Positions 42,614 through 52,006 of a stretch of 64,000 nt of DNA are shown in pieces. The DNA comes from F23-D06 sp947165685. GTDB taxonomy: Bacteria > Bacteroidota > Bacteroidia > Bacteroidales > WCHB1-69. The first letter of the stretch is position 1. Every line of letters starts with the position of its first letter. The position numbers and the translations under genes are program-made. A model generated the notes under the pieces. That model made no database searches. It was not told the origin of the DNA and saw only the letters and a list, made by a program, of their open reading frames with translations. The stretch is from contig CAMVBK010000002.1 in assembly GCA_947165685.1 (NCBI GenBank), positions 109,144-173,143 on the forward strand, read 5' to 3'.

Positions 42614-42848
42614 TTTTCTGATTTTTTTGCGGTTTCAAGGTGGACTTGATAATAAGAAAAAGTGAAATCGCAATACCAGCCAATGAGCACACAATTGTAA
42701 ACAAAGGACTGGTATTCAATAGTTTATCTAATTTTATCCCTCCAAAAACACCTAAAGCGATAACGGCTCCCATCTCAAAGGCCAGATTCGTGTATGTGGC
42801 ATATTGATGGATGGGGGAATCCTTCTTGGAGGTAGCGGGCCCTGACAT
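42591..42848 (-). CDS. AtpZ/AtpI-family membrane protein
   Basis: 85 residues with two transmembrane helices: YATYTNLAFEMGAVIALGVFGGIKLD, with the glycine pattern typical of AtpZ, and PLFTIVCSLAGIAISLFLIIKS. The C-terminus is lysine-rich. AtpZ-type proteins help assemble the F1Fo ATP synthase or form a magnesium/calcium path with AtpI. It overlaps the next gene by 23 bases and follows bactofilin by three. Confidence 0.82.
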   Translation of the reverse strand: MSGPATSKKDSPIHQYATYTNLAFEMGAVIALGVFGGIKLDKLLNTSPLFTIVCSLAGIAISLFLIIKSTLKPQKNQKNGKKDTD

Positions 42849-42851
42849 GCC

Positions 42852-43247
42852 CTATTTCCGTTCAGGTTGGGGAGCGGCCTGCTGCACCACTGGACGACTG
42901 TTGCGCATTTTGCAAGTACCAGAGAACTCCGCACCAGGCTCAATGGCGATTTTGCTGGTCTCAATGCTGCCAATCAGGTTGGCGGTGGCCTTCAGCGAAA
43001 GCAGTTCCGTCACAATCAAGGACTCCACCTTCACACTGCCCTCGATTTCGATGTTGGCACATTTGATGTTGCCATCCACCACACCGCTTCTGCCGACGAT
43101 AATCTTGGCCTTGGATTCGATGTTTCCGCGGAGCATACCGTCAATGCGGCAATCGGAAGCCGTAACCATGTTGCCTTGCAACTGGGTCCCTTGCGCAATG
43201 ACATTCACAGCTGCGCCACTGTATTCACGAGTATCGGTTTCTTTCAT
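42852..43247 (-). CDS. Bactofilin (polymer-forming cytoskeletal protein)
   Basis: 131 residues from the ATG at 43245-43247 (MKETDTREYSG). The core is the bactofilin beta-helix with regular hydrophobic coils (GTQLQGNMVTASDCRIDGMLRGNI; KIIVGRSGVVDGNIKCANIEIEGSV; LIGSIETSKIAIEPGAEFSGTCKM), ending in a proline/glutamine tail. It polymerises without nucleotide and positions envelope or cell-wall machinery. It follows porW by 13 bases. Confidence 0.9.
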   Translation of the reverse strand: MKETDTREYSGAAVNVIAQGTQLQGNMVTASDCRIDGMLRGNIESKAKIIVGRSGVVDGNIKCANIEIEGSVKVESLIVTELLSLKATANLIGSIETSKIAIEPGAEFSGTCKMRNSRPVVQQAAPQPERK

Positions 43248-43260
43248 AATCGTCTGATTT

Positions 43261-45960
43261 TTATTGGTTTTTAAGATAATTATCTTTGAAAAATGCAGGA
43301 TAGTTCTCCCGTTCTGCACGTTTGTTATAGAACGTGGTATAGTTGTTGCTACTCATGGCATACACCACAATACTCCCCTTGTCAATGTCCCCTTTGAACA
43401 CCTCGTCCTTCACTAAAATCTGATAGTAGTCCATGGCATCAGCACTGTCTTCATATTTTGAGATGGTAACCATCTGCCGTTGATTGTCAATAAAGAAACT
43501 GCTGACAGTCAATTTTTTAAGACTGAAATAGGTTTTGTTGAAGGTCGTGATGTTCTGTTTGATGGTCTGCAGGGGCAATTCGGCCGTTTTCACTAACAGG
43601 ACAATGTAGTGCTGATCTTTGGCATTGAAGACGAAAGCGCTCGGCTTTTGGGGCTCATTGGCTTTGATAACCTGTTGCAGCGCTTCGTTTTTCACGGTGT
43701 CGCCCGCTTCAACGCCCATACTCTTTTGGATTTGCTCTTTCGAGAAGTTCGACAAATAGTAGCGGGCCAGTTCCGCCACCGGCTCCTGCGCGTATTTGGT
43801 GACGATGTTCGTCATTCCCACAATGAGCGTATCCTGATTATAGACCTGTCCGGCGGCGATGGCGCGGAGATAGGCGTACTGCGACTGAAGGGTGGCGTCG
43901 GTGCAATTCGGAATAGCGGCATCTGCAGCGGCAACCACATTTTTCCAGCGCTTGTTCGTGAAGTCCGCATACACCTGCTCATATTGGCTTTCCAATGTCT
44001 TCTCCCGGGCAGCCAATTTCTGGTAATAGTTCGGATCCTGAATCAGTTTGGCGTAGTCGGTTTCCGCGTATTGGGTGAGAATGGTGTTTTTATAGGTTTC
44101 AGCTTTGGAATTCCCGCTCTTTTGGTAGAGCGTATAGAGCATGTAGATGGCGGGCAGGGCATACTCGCTCTTCGGGTAGCGTTGCAGCAGCGACTCGAAG
44201 GATGCACAAGCGCGCTTGGTGTCGCCCAGCAGGTCCTGATACATGAAACCTGTCTCGTACAAATCCTTGGCAATGATGGCATTAGCCGTATCTTTGGCTC
44301 CCGGTGTCAGAGGAAGATCCTGCAAATAGTAGGCCTCTTTCTTGGGGTCGGTCTCACGTTTGGGAATCGGATTGCCGTCCTCATCGTAATCGACCGTGTC
44401 TTTGGCTAACGACGGGTCGTTCATGAGCGCCATGTCATCGAAAGAGATCTGGGCCTTGTTGCTGATGAACCAGTTGTCCTCCAGCTTACGGTTGCCGAAG
44501 CGGCGGTAGAAGTCCTGCTGTCCGGCAGTCACCAAAGCTTGGTTGTAGAAGTACCATTTGCCGTTGCCGCCACTTTGATTGTTGATGTTGGCGTAGGAGG
44601 CGGCGTTCTGCATGGCGAGCATGCGTTCGGCCTCTTCGGCGGCGGCCTTGCGCTCGGCTTCCGTGTAGTCGGCAATCATTTTCCTGACCCAGGCGTTTCG
44701 CTGGCTTTCCGGCAGGTTGGCGATGCGCAGCAGGCTGTCTTGCAGGTCTATCTCGTCCAGTTTGTCCACCAAATCCTTCAGCACATTCGATTTCTTCCGC
44801 AACTCTTCATAGTTGGGGTAGTTTTTCGGGATGGCCAGCATGGCCGTATCGTAGTAGTGCTGCGCTTCGCGGTATTCATTCTCCTCGAAGTAAAGGTCGG
44901 CCAAAGTAATGCTGGAAAAGGTCTTCTGATAGTTGTTTTCCGTGGAGGCGGACACCGATTTTGCGAGATATTCCATGCGCAAGTCGGTCTCCTCATCGAT
45001 TCGGGCGATTTCGGAGAAAGCGTAGTAGATCTGGTCGCGGTAGTTCTCGTTCTTCTTGTCTTCCAGCATCTTGTTAAGCTGCTTGGTGATGGCGTTGCGG
45101 TTGGATTCGGTACCGTCGTAGTTGGCGGCGAGGTGCATTTGCGCACAGAATGTCATCTCGTAATTGTTGGATTTCTTGATGACTTCCTTAAAGTTCTTCT
45201 GCGCTTCGGCCTGCTGCCCGAGGTTTTCGTAGAGTTCGCCGAGAATCAGCTGCAGGCGCGTGCGGAATTCCCGTTTAGGGTGGTTGGCCAGCGCGTTCCC
45301 GATATAGTCGATGGCCTCTTGCTTATCCCCGTCGGGAGCGGTGAGGTGATATTCTGCCTTGGCCGCGTTGAAGAGCACGGCGAAATTTTTCTTGTTCTTT
45401 TTCTCGTTCATGTAGCGGATGGTCTCCAGCAACTCATCCGCGCTGGAGAAATAGCCCTGGCGAATCTGCGTGCGTGCCAGCAGCACCTCCGCCTCGTTCC
45501 GGATATTCGACTTCGGGTAAGTGTGCACAATGTAGTTCAGCACACGCTGCGCCTGCACGTAGTCCTGCTTGTAGAAATACGACTTGGCCATCAGGAAGTA
45601 GGCGTCGTCGATGGTTTTGACATACTCCTTGCCCTTGAACATCATCGAGTGCTTGTGGATGGCCTTCGACGATTTCTCGATGGTGCGGTCCAAATGCGAC
45701 AGACAAGGTCCCAGTTCGGTCTTGTCAGGATAGTTGTAGATGGGCAACGTGGCCGTGTAGTTGTCCTTCGACAGCTTGGCCAGTTCTTTCTCGGCTTCCT
45801 TCATCGCTTGGTTCCCGTTCCAATAGACGTTATACCTGCAAGTTACGTTATGGTAAGCACGGTTCGGGAAGGTGTTTTTCGAGGTGGAGCAACCCGCCAG
45901 TGCTGCGATGACAAGCAGACCGGTGGCAATTCTGACGAATATTTTTGTTTTCTTTTTCAA
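43261..45960 (-). CDS. porW: Type IX secretion system lipoprotein PorW/SprE
   Basis: 899 residues. The N-terminal lipoprotein signal (ATGLLVIAALAGC) is followed by the family start TSKNTFPNRAYHNVTCRYNVYWNGNQAMKE... and TPR units (AKSYFYKQDYVQAQRVLNYIVHTYPKS; YYDTAMLAIPKN; CASFESLLQRYPKSEYALPA). PorW/SprE is a periplasm-facing outer-membrane lipoprotein needed for T9SS secretion and, in gliding species, motility; it links the PorLM motor to the PorK/N ring. Length and layout match the family. It supports functional export of the type B-tagged protein at 6.8 kb. Confidence 0.92.
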   Translation of the reverse strand: MKKKTKIFVRIATGLLVIAALAGCSTSKNTFPNRAYHNVTCRYNVYWNGNQAMKEAEKELAKLSKDNYTATLPIYNYPDKTELGPCLSHLDRTIEKSSKAIHKHSMMFKGKEYVKTIDDAYFLMAKSYFYKQDYVQAQRVLNYIVHTYPKSNIRNEAEVLLARTQIRQGYFSSADELLETIRYMNEKKNKKNFAVLFNAAKAEYHLTAPDGDKQEAIDYIGNALANHPKREFRTRLQLILGELYENLGQQAEAQKNFKEVIKKSNNYEMTFCAQMHLAANYDGTESNRNAITKQLNKMLEDKKNENYRDQIYYAFSEIARIDEETDLRMEYLAKSVSASTENNYQKTFSSITLADLYFEENEYREAQHYYDTAMLAIPKNYPNYEELRKKSNVLKDLVDKLDEIDLQDSLLRIANLPESQRNAWVRKMIADYTEAERKAAAEEAERMLAMQNAASYANINNQSGGNGKWYFYNQALVTAGQQDFYRRFGNRKLEDNWFISNKAQISFDDMALMNDPSLAKDTVDYDEDGNPIPKRETDPKKEAYYLQDLPLTPGAKDTANAIIAKDLYETGFMYQDLLGDTKRACASFESLLQRYPKSEYALPAIYMLYTLYQKSGNSKAETYKNTILTQYAETDYAKLIQDPNYYQKLAAREKTLESQYEQVYADFTNKRWKNVVAAADAAIPNCTDATLQSQYAYLRAIAAGQVYNQDTLIVGMTNIVTKYAQEPVAELARYYLSNFSKEQIQKSMGVEAGDTVKNEALQQVIKANEPQKPSAFVFNAKDQHYIVLLVKTAELPLQTIKQNITTFNKTYFSLKKLTVSSFFIDNQRQMVTISKYEDSADAMDYYQILVKDEVFKGDIDKGSIVVYAMSSNNYTTFYNKRAERENYPAFFKDNYLKNQ

Positions 45961-46007
45961 TGAGATTCGTTTTTTAGTGAAGCGTGAATAACGAAGAATT
46001 GGCAGTT

Positions 46008-46619
46008 TTATTTTTCCCGGTTGGCGAAATATTCGTCGAGAAGGCGTTGCACATATTTCCCGAAGACATCGAACTCGATGTTGACCACGGAGCCGGGCTT
46101 CAGGTTGTGGAAGTTGGTGACTTTATAGGTGTAGGGGATGATGGCCACGGAGAAACGGCCTTTTTCGGAATCTACCACGGTGAGACTCACGCCGTTGACG
46201 GAGATGGAACCCTTTTGCACAGTGAAATTGTTCTTGTCGGGGTCGTAGGTGAAGTAGAAGCGCCAGCTGCCGTTCTCATCCACCACTTTTTCACATACAG
46301 CCGTCTGATCAACATGGCCTTGCACGATGTGACCGTCGAAGCGGCCGTCCATACGCATACTGCGTTCGAGGTTTACCTCGTCGCCCACTTTCCAGGTGCC
46401 GAGGTTGGTCTTCAGCATTGTTTCCTCCATGGCGGTCACCACATATTGTTTCTTTTCCTTGTCTAATTTCACGATGGTGAGACAGCAGCCGTCGTGCGCC
46501 ATGCTTTGGTCAATATTCAACTCTTCCGCGAAGTCCACTTCCAGCGTGAAGTCGAAATTGGTTCTATCTTGTTCAATCTTAACGATTTTACCCGTTTTCT
46601 CTATAATTCCAGTAAACAT
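46008..46619 (-). CDS. ribE: Riboflavin synthase, alpha subunit
   Basis: 203 residues made of two similar lumazine-binding barrels: MFTGIIEKTGKIVKIE... with SMAHDGCCLTIV in the first, and GHIVQGHVDQTAVC... with GSISVNGVSLTVV in the second, then a C-terminal trimerisation helix. It makes riboflavin from two molecules of 6,7-dimethyl-8-ribityllumazine. It is 47 bases upstream of porW and has its own promoter; no FMN riboswitch is visible. Confidence 0.95.
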   Translation of the reverse strand: MFTGIIEKTGKIVKIEQDRTNFDFTLEVDFAEELNIDQSMAHDGCCLTIVKLDKEKKQYVVTAMEETMLKTNLGTWKVGDEVNLERSMRMDGRFDGHIVQGHVDQTAVCEKVVDENGSWRFYFTYDPDKNNFTVQKGSISVNGVSLTVVDSEKGRFSVAIIPYTYKVTNFHNLKPGSVVNIEFDVFGKYVQRLLDEYFANREK

Positions 46620-46641
46620 TCTTATCCAAAATTAAAACCTG

Positions 46642-46649
46642 CAAAGATA
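46642..46649 (-). promoter_or_regulatory. -7 box (TATCTTTG) for the riboflavin synthase gene
   Basis: CAAAGATA on the plus strand, 23 bases before the start codon. Confidence 0.75.
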
Positions 46650-46717
46650 CATTTTTTTTTTCACGTAAGGAAGTTTCCAGAAAAAACAGCCTTTTGATCA
46701 AAGTAAATGTCCTATAA

Positions 46718-48379
46718 TCAGTTTGTTTCTTTGGCTTTATACGCATTTCCGTCCTCAAGGATGCGCGGACGGGATGAGTCGAAGTCGGGGTTGAGGAAAC
46801 TTCTGGTTTTGTCGAAGCAAGGGGTCGCGATGCCACAGAGGTCTATGATTGTGTGAAAAAGGTCATCGATCATATACGGCGTATGCAACTGGCTTTCAAC
46901 AAGGCAATTATGTGCATCAAGGTATTCCTTTTGCGAAGGCGACAGCCACAGGATAAACGGAATCTCCACATTGGCGCGGGGTATTCTGTCCGAGTAGTTG
47001 TGTCCGCAATAGTCGCCTTCATCGTAAACATTCTCGCCGTGGTCGGAGAAATACAGGGCCGAAACCCGCACCTTCTGATGTAACAGGCTGTAGGCCTTCA
47101 ACATAGAGAAAACACTATCGACAACGAAATCGTTGTAATACACTGCGTTATCATAGCTGTTGATGACTCGGATGCGTTTGTCGCCTTTCTCCTCAAAAAG
47201 AGCAAAGTCGCTGGGATAACGTTTGTTATATTGGGTGTGGCAACCTAAAAGGTGAAGAAAAACGACCTTGTGTTTCGCTGTATCGGTGAGTGCGGACTGA
47301 AGCGGTTCGAAAAGCCTTTGGTCGTAAGATGCCGTCTGGGTGCTCTCCATTGATGAACTGGAAGTGACATTGACGAATGTTTTTACGTCTGCGTTCTGAA
47401 CCAAGTTGGTCACACCATTCTCCCAAAGTCCGATAGGTGCCTGATTTGAAATCCAATACGACCGGTACGGGGTTGAGTGCAGCACATCGAAAATGTGGAT
47501 GCAACTGTCAAGCGGGAGATGATGCTCCATGTTGTTCTCAGTCAGGAAGTTCATCACTGAATACAAGGTGTTGGAGTTGGCACTCACCACATTGTCGAAC
47601 ACCAAGATGTCTTGTCTCGCCTTCAGCCGGGGCGTAGTTTCGCGTTTGTATCCGTACAGGGAAATATGGTTGCGATTACACGACTCGCCAACGACGATCA
47701 CGACCAGCGTGGGATCATCGGTTGTGAGTTCAGCGTTAAGTTGGAAAAGGTTGCGGCTTTCCAATTTGTTGTACTCTTCCGATTCCTTAATAAACGAAAT
47801 TACAGCACATTCCACGTCAGGTATTGCGCTTCGGAGAAAACGTTTGTGGATGATATTGTCCGCAAAATAAATTGCCACAAACAACCACAACGCTGACCAC
47901 ACGAAAATTTCGCCTTTCGACTGGAACGAGAGTTGCGGAATACGCTTTAACACAATGATAAACAATGCGATATAAGGGATAAACAGCAATAACAAAGGTG
48001 TCATTTTGATGGCCATAAATTCCGACGCTTCGTTGAAGTTGGTGTTCAAAAACACAAAGATAGACGAGGCATTCAGTGGGCATTTGAGCACAATCCAGTG
48101 GAAAAGGTTGACGAATCCATCTACAAACAGCAAGCTCGCGGCAGCGATGTACAGCCATTTTTTCTGTGTTAGGACGTATGGAATCAGCAGTACCACCATC
48201 CAAATCAGCAACAAAAGCATACTCCCGAACTTGAAGACATCGTAGTTGAGAAACAACCCAACCACAGGAGTGAAAAGAACCATGACTATTAGCCAAAGAA
48301 TAGGACGCGTACTTTTGTCTATATCTTTCACTTTCTGATAATTATGCAAATAGATAGAGATAAAAGGGATATGGAACAA
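46718..48379 (-). CDS. Phosphoethanolamine transferase (sulfatase-fold, EptA/CptA type)
   Basis: About 553 residues: five N-terminal transmembrane helices (about 25-200), then a periplasmic alkaline-phosphatase-fold domain. Motifs: VVIVVGESCNRNHISLYGYKRETTPRL (zinc-binding glutamate; the nucleophile Thr common in this family is not obvious here, reading S-C-N-R), VFLHLLGCHTQYNKRYP, and YFSDHGENVYDEGDYCGHNY (the metal-binding DHGE). Such enzymes move phosphoethanolamine onto lipid A or core sugars and can lower polymyxin sensitivity. The frame opens right after the polA stop. There is no ATG near the start, only TTG (48379) or an internal GTG (48331), so the true start is uncertain. Confidence 0.82.
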   Translation of the reverse strand: MFHIPFISIYLHNYQKVKDIDKSTRPILWLIVMVLFTPVVGLFLNYDVFKFGSMLLLLIWMVVLLIPYVLTQKKWLYIAAASLLFVDGFVNLFHWIVLKCPLNASSIFVFLNTNFNEASEFMAIKMTPLLLLFIPYIALFIIVLKRIPQLSFQSKGEIFVWSALWLFVAIYFADNIIHKRFLRSAIPDVECAVISFIKESEEYNKLESRNLFQLNAELTTDDPTLVVIVVGESCNRNHISLYGYKRETTPRLKARQDILVFDNVVSANSNTLYSVMNFLTENNMEHHLPLDSCIHIFDVLHSTPYRSYWISNQAPIGLWENGVTNLVQNADVKTFVNVTSSSSMESTQTASYDQRLFEPLQSALTDTAKHKVVFLHLLGCHTQYNKRYPSDFALFEEKGDKRIRVINSYDNAVYYNDFVVDSVFSMLKAYSLLHQKVRVSALYFSDHGENVYDEGDYCGHNYSDRIPRANVEIPFILWLSPSQKEYLDAHNCLVESQLHTPYMIDDLFHTIIDLCGIATPCFDKTRSFLNPDFDSSRPRILEDGNAYKAKETN

Positions 48380-48382
48380 GAA

Positions 48383-51094
48383 TCAGTGTGCCTCTAACCA
48401 ATTGTGTCCACTATTAATATTAACATCCAATGGTACAGAAAGTTGCATAGCATTGGACATACAGTCTCTCACGATTTCAGTAAGGGATTCCAATTCATCG
48501 GGACAGGTGTCGAAGATGAGCTCGTCGTGGACTTGCAGAATCATCTTGCTGCGCATGTTCCGCTCGTTCATCGTCTGATGGATGCGCACCATGGCGATTT
48601 TGATGAGGTCGGCGGCAGTGCCCTGGATGGGTGCGTTGATGGCGTTGCGCTCGGCGGCGGCCCGCAAGACGCCGTTCTTCGCGTTGATGTCGCGGATGTT
48701 GCGGCGGCGGCCCATAAGCGTCTCCACGTACTCGTGTTGGCGAGCGAAATCTAACGTATCATTCAGATAATCAGATATTTTCGGAAAACTGCGGAAATAG
48801 TCGGTGATGAGTTGCTTGGCCTCGGCCTGCGGAATCTGCAACCGGTCGGCGAGACCGAAGGCGGAGATGCCGTACAGAATCCCGAAGTTGACGGTCTTGG
48901 CGGCCCGGCGCATATCGGCGGTAACCTCCTCTTTGTCAACGCCGTAGATATGGGCAGCCATCGTCGCGTGGATGTCCTCGTTGTTGCGGAAGGTCTCGAT
49001 CATGCGCTCGTCCTGACACACGTGCGCGACGATGCGGAGCTCGATCTGGGAATAGTCGGCGGCGAGCAGGACGTTACCGTCGGAGGGCACGAAGGCCTTG
49101 CGGATGTCGCGGCCGCGCTCGGTGCGCACAGGGATGTTCTGCAGGTTCGGGTTGAGGGAGCTGAGCCGCCCCGTGGCCGTAATCGTTTGGGTGAAAGTCG
49201 AATGGATGCGCCCCGTCTTCGGGTTGATGAGCTGCGGCAATGCGTCAATGTAGGTCGTTTTCAGCTTCGACAGCTTGCGCCATTCGAGAATCAGCGGCAC
49301 AATCGGATGCTTATAGGCCATCTTCTTGAGCACCTCCTCGCCGGTCTGGTACTGTTTGCTCTTCGTCAGCCGCGCGTTCTTCACCAGGCTCATCTTCTCG
49401 AAGAGAATCTCCCCTAATTGCTTGGGCGAACCAATGTTGAACTTCACCCCGGCGTAGTCGTAAATCTGCTGCTCGATGGCGGCGATTTCGGCATTCATAC
49501 TGTCGGAATTCTGCTGCAAAGTGGCCACATCAACCTTCACGCCGGTATATTCCATATCGGCCAGCACGGGCACCAGAGGCATCTCCATCTGCGTGAACAA
49601 GTCTGACAACTTGTTTTCTTTCAGTTCCTTATCTAACAAAGGATAGAGTTTTTGCAGTAACAGGAGCTGTTCGTTCTCGGGCGCGGGCGACGCTTTGCCG
49701 GTCTCTGCCAACTCCGTGTCGAAATAGCTTAGTGCGAGAACATCAAGCTGGTGTTTGCGTTCGGGTTCCAGCAGGTAGTGGGCAATCTGCACGTCCCAAA
49801 AAGTGCATTTCGGCTCCACACGGAACGACTTCAGGTACTTGTAGGTGTTTTTGCAGTCATGCATGACCACAATGCGCGGTTTTCCGAAAATATATTGAAT
49901 AAATTGCTGATAGTGACGATGTTCATTCTCCACCCAATGGCAGTAGGTGGTGGTTTCGTCGAAAGCAAAGGCAAATCCCGCGATGCGCTCCTGCTGGAAT
50001 ATCCACGTAAAAAAGATTGTTTCGCTTCGCTCAATTTCTAATCTCCGCGTATCACGTGGATCTGCACCTATTATATTTTCTAACGAAGATATTTCCACGA
50101 TTTTGGGAAGTTCCAAGACGGTTTTGGGGAATGGGAATTCCTCATTATTTTGCGAGGCAGTTTCCTCCACTGGGGAAAAGAGATCGGGGGCGGCTTGGGG
50201 CTGCGGCATCTGTAGCGACAAATCGGTGAAGATGCGCTTGGTGAGGGCTTTGAACTCCAGCTCGTCGAAAATGGCCTTGAGTTTCTGCGGGTCGGGGCCG
50301 AGATAGACCATATTGTCGAAGTTGTATTCCATCGGGATGTCTATCATGATGGTAGCCAGCTCTTTGGATAGAAAAGCCTGCTCCTTGTACTGGTTCATGA
50401 GCGTGCGAGTCTTCTCGTTGTCCTGGTCGAAATTGCGAGCGTACATCTCCTCAATGCTGCCGTAGTTGGCGAGCAGTTTCTGGGCGCGCACCTGTCCGAT
50501 GCCGGGCACGCCGGGGATGTTGTCGGAGGTGTCGCCCCAAAGGCCAAGCATGTCGATGAGCTGTTCGGGACGGGCGATCTTGTATTTCGCACAGATTTCC
50601 TCCACACCGAGGATTTCCGCCGGCTGACCGAACTTGCCGGGCTTGTACATGCGGATGTGGTCGGAAACCAGCTGCCCGTAGTCTTTGTCGGAGGTGAGCA
50701 TTAATACTTCAAACCCCTCGATTTCAGCATGTTTTGCAAGCGATCCAACCAAATCGTCCGCTTCATAGCCATCAATGCCGACCATTGTGATCTGAAAGGC
50801 ATCGAGGATGCGCTTGATATAGGGAACGGACTGCACGATGTCGTCGGGCGTGGCTTCGCGGTTCTCCTTATAGTGTTCATATTCGATATGCCGGAACGTG
50901 GGCGCACCCGTGTCGAAAGCCACGGCCACGTGAGTAGGCTTCTCATTTTTGAGTACCTCGTACAGCGAGTTGGTGAAACCAAGCATCGCGGAGGTGTTTA
51001 GCCCCTTGCTTGTGAATCGCGGACTCTTGATCATCGCATAGTAGGCTCTGAAAATCAAGCCCATGGCATCTATCAGGAGGAGTTTCTTCGTCAT
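48383..51094 (-). CDS. polA: DNA polymerase I
   Basis: 903 residues. The 5'-3' exonuclease (about 1-290) has LLIDAMGLIFRAYYA, DGYEADDLVGSLA and GDTSDNIPGVPGIG. The polymerase (about 510-903) has motif A DYSQIELRIVAHV, the O-helix RRAAKTVNFGILYGIS and motif C LQVHDELIFD. Between them the 3'-5' exonuclease fold is present but its acids look lost: motif I should be DxE and reads FFTWIFQQER, and motif II reads MHDCKNTYKYL. Proofreading is therefore doubtful, as in Taq-like enzymes. It is used in Okazaki fragment processing and repair. The phosphoethanolamine transferase follows in the same frame after the TGA. Confidence 0.95.
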   Translation of the reverse strand: MTKKLLLIDAMGLIFRAYYAMIKSPRFTSKGLNTSAMLGFTNSLYEVLKNEKPTHVAVAFDTGAPTFRHIEYEHYKENREATPDDIVQSVPYIKRILDAFQITMVGIDGYEADDLVGSLAKHAEIEGFEVLMLTSDKDYGQLVSDHIRMYKPGKFGQPAEILGVEEICAKYKIARPEQLIDMLGLWGDTSDNIPGVPGIGQVRAQKLLANYGSIEEMYARNFDQDNEKTRTLMNQYKEQAFLSKELATIMIDIPMEYNFDNMVYLGPDPQKLKAIFDELEFKALTKRIFTDLSLQMPQPQAAPDLFSPVEETASQNNEEFPFPKTVLELPKIVEISSLENIIGADPRDTRRLEIERSETIFFTWIFQQERIAGFAFAFDETTTYCHWVENEHRHYQQFIQYIFGKPRIVVMHDCKNTYKYLKSFRVEPKCTFWDVQIAHYLLEPERKHQLDVLALSYFDTELAETGKASPAPENEQLLLLQKLYPLLDKELKENKLSDLFTQMEMPLVPVLADMEYTGVKVDVATLQQNSDSMNAEIAAIEQQIYDYAGVKFNIGSPKQLGEILFEKMSLVKNARLTKSKQYQTGEEVLKKMAYKHPIVPLILEWRKLSKLKTTYIDALPQLINPKTGRIHSTFTQTITATGRLSSLNPNLQNIPVRTERGRDIRKAFVPSDGNVLLAADYSQIELRIVAHVCQDERMIETFRNNEDIHATMAAHIYGVDKEEVTADMRRAAKTVNFGILYGISAFGLADRLQIPQAEAKQLITDYFRSFPKISDYLNDTLDFARQHEYVETLMGRRRNIRDINAKNGVLRAAAERNAINAPIQGTAADLIKIAMVRIHQTMNERNMRSKMILQVHDELIFDTCPDELESLTEIVRDCMSNAMQLSVPLDVNINSGHNWLEAH

Positions 51095-51118
51095 CTTTTG
51101 TGTAATTTAAAGGAGAGG

Positions 51119-51126
51119 CAAAAATA
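51119..51126 (-). promoter_or_regulatory. -7 box (TATTTTTG) for polA
   Basis: CAAAAATA on the plus strand, 25 bases before the polA start. Confidence 0.6.
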
Positions 51127-51145
51127 CAAAAAAAAGGCTTGGAAC

Positions 51146-51856
51146 CTATCGTCGGATAAAGGGAAGCGACGCTGCCAAACAACCATAGAGCCCTGCAGTC
51201 TCGGTGCGCAAACGACGGTCGCCAAGCTTCACCTCCAGGTAGCCGGATTTTCTCGCCAAATCAATCTCTTCCGGGCTAAAGTCCCCTTCCGGACCAATGA
51301 GCAGAATCATATCGGAATAGTGACGAGGAGCGTTCACCAACTGCCTTTGGTTGTTTTCATCGCACCAAGCAATGAACTTATCTGCTTGTTTTTCATTGGT
51401 TTGTAGAATAAAATCCCTGAATTTCGCCATGCAAAGTTCTGGAAGCCACCTGGTTTGCGACTGTTTTAATGCGGCTATGGCGAGCCGTTGCAGGCGATCG
51501 AGGTTGAGGCGCGTGCGCTCGGAGTGGTCACACTGCAGGAATGTGAGCGAGCATACGCCGATTTCTATGGCCTTCTCTAAAAGCCATTCCATGCGGTCAG
51601 CATTTTTTGTGGGCGCGATGGCCAAATGCAAACCATTGTGTGTCAACATATTGTCCACAATTTCCTGCCGGATTTCCAAAAGACATCTTTTCGGATGCGC
51701 ATCCGCAACGACCGCTTCCGCCAGATGGCCACGACCGTCGGTAACGCGCACGACATCGCCCTCGCGATGCCGCATTACACGAACGCAATGCTCTGATTCT
51801 TCGTTGCTTAAAGCGACGAAAGGTTGGAATATGTCGGGAGAGTAGAAGTAATGCAT
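51146..51856 (-). CDS. rsmE: 16S rRNA (uracil-1498-N3)-methyltransferase
   Basis: 236 residues from the ATG at 51854-51856 (MHYFYSPDI). The N-terminal PUA-like domain has SEHCVRVMRHREGDVVRVTDGRG. The C-terminal SPOUT (trefoil-knot) domain has LAIAPTKNADRMEWLLEKAIEIGV, MILLIGPEGDFSPEEIDLARK (SAM site) and LGDRRLRTETAGLYGCLA. It methylates U1498 of 16S rRNA in the decoding centre. Upstream of polA with a 51-base gap and separate promoters. Confidence 0.95.
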   Translation of the reverse strand: MHYFYSPDIFQPFVALSNEESEHCVRVMRHREGDVVRVTDGRGHLAEAVVADAHPKRCLLEIRQEIVDNMLTHNGLHLAIAPTKNADRMEWLLEKAIEIGVCSLTFLQCDHSERTRLNLDRLQRLAIAALKQSQTRWLPELCMAKFRDFILQTNEKQADKFIAWCDENNQRQLVNAPRHYSDMILLIGPEGDFSPEEIDLARKSGYLEVKLGDRRLRTETAGLYGCLAASLPFIRR

Positions 51857-51882
51857 ATTGAAGGCTTTAATCTGCAAAGGCG

Positions 51883-51890
51883 CAAAAATA
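51883..51890 (-). promoter_or_regulatory. -7 box (TATTTTTG) for rsmE
   Basis: CAAAAATA on the plus strand, 27 bases before the chosen start codon. Confidence 0.6.
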
Positions 51891-51939
51891 CATTTTTCTC
51901 CTTTTGCACATTGCTTTTTTCAACTATCACCAAACATAA

Positions 51940-51969
51940 AAAAAGGACACCCATCCGGATGTCCTTTTT
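51940..51969 (-). terminator. 10-bp hairpin terminator after the MFS gene
   Basis: AAAAAGGACA (51940-51949) and TGTCCTTTTT (51960-51969) pair perfectly. On the minus strand it ends in a T-run and lies 38 bases past the carrier's stop codon; the symmetrical T/A arms could work on both strands. Confidence 0.8.
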
Positions 51970-52006
51970 GTTATTTCTGAGAAGCAAGATTCTGCGCTTC
52001 CGCGAA

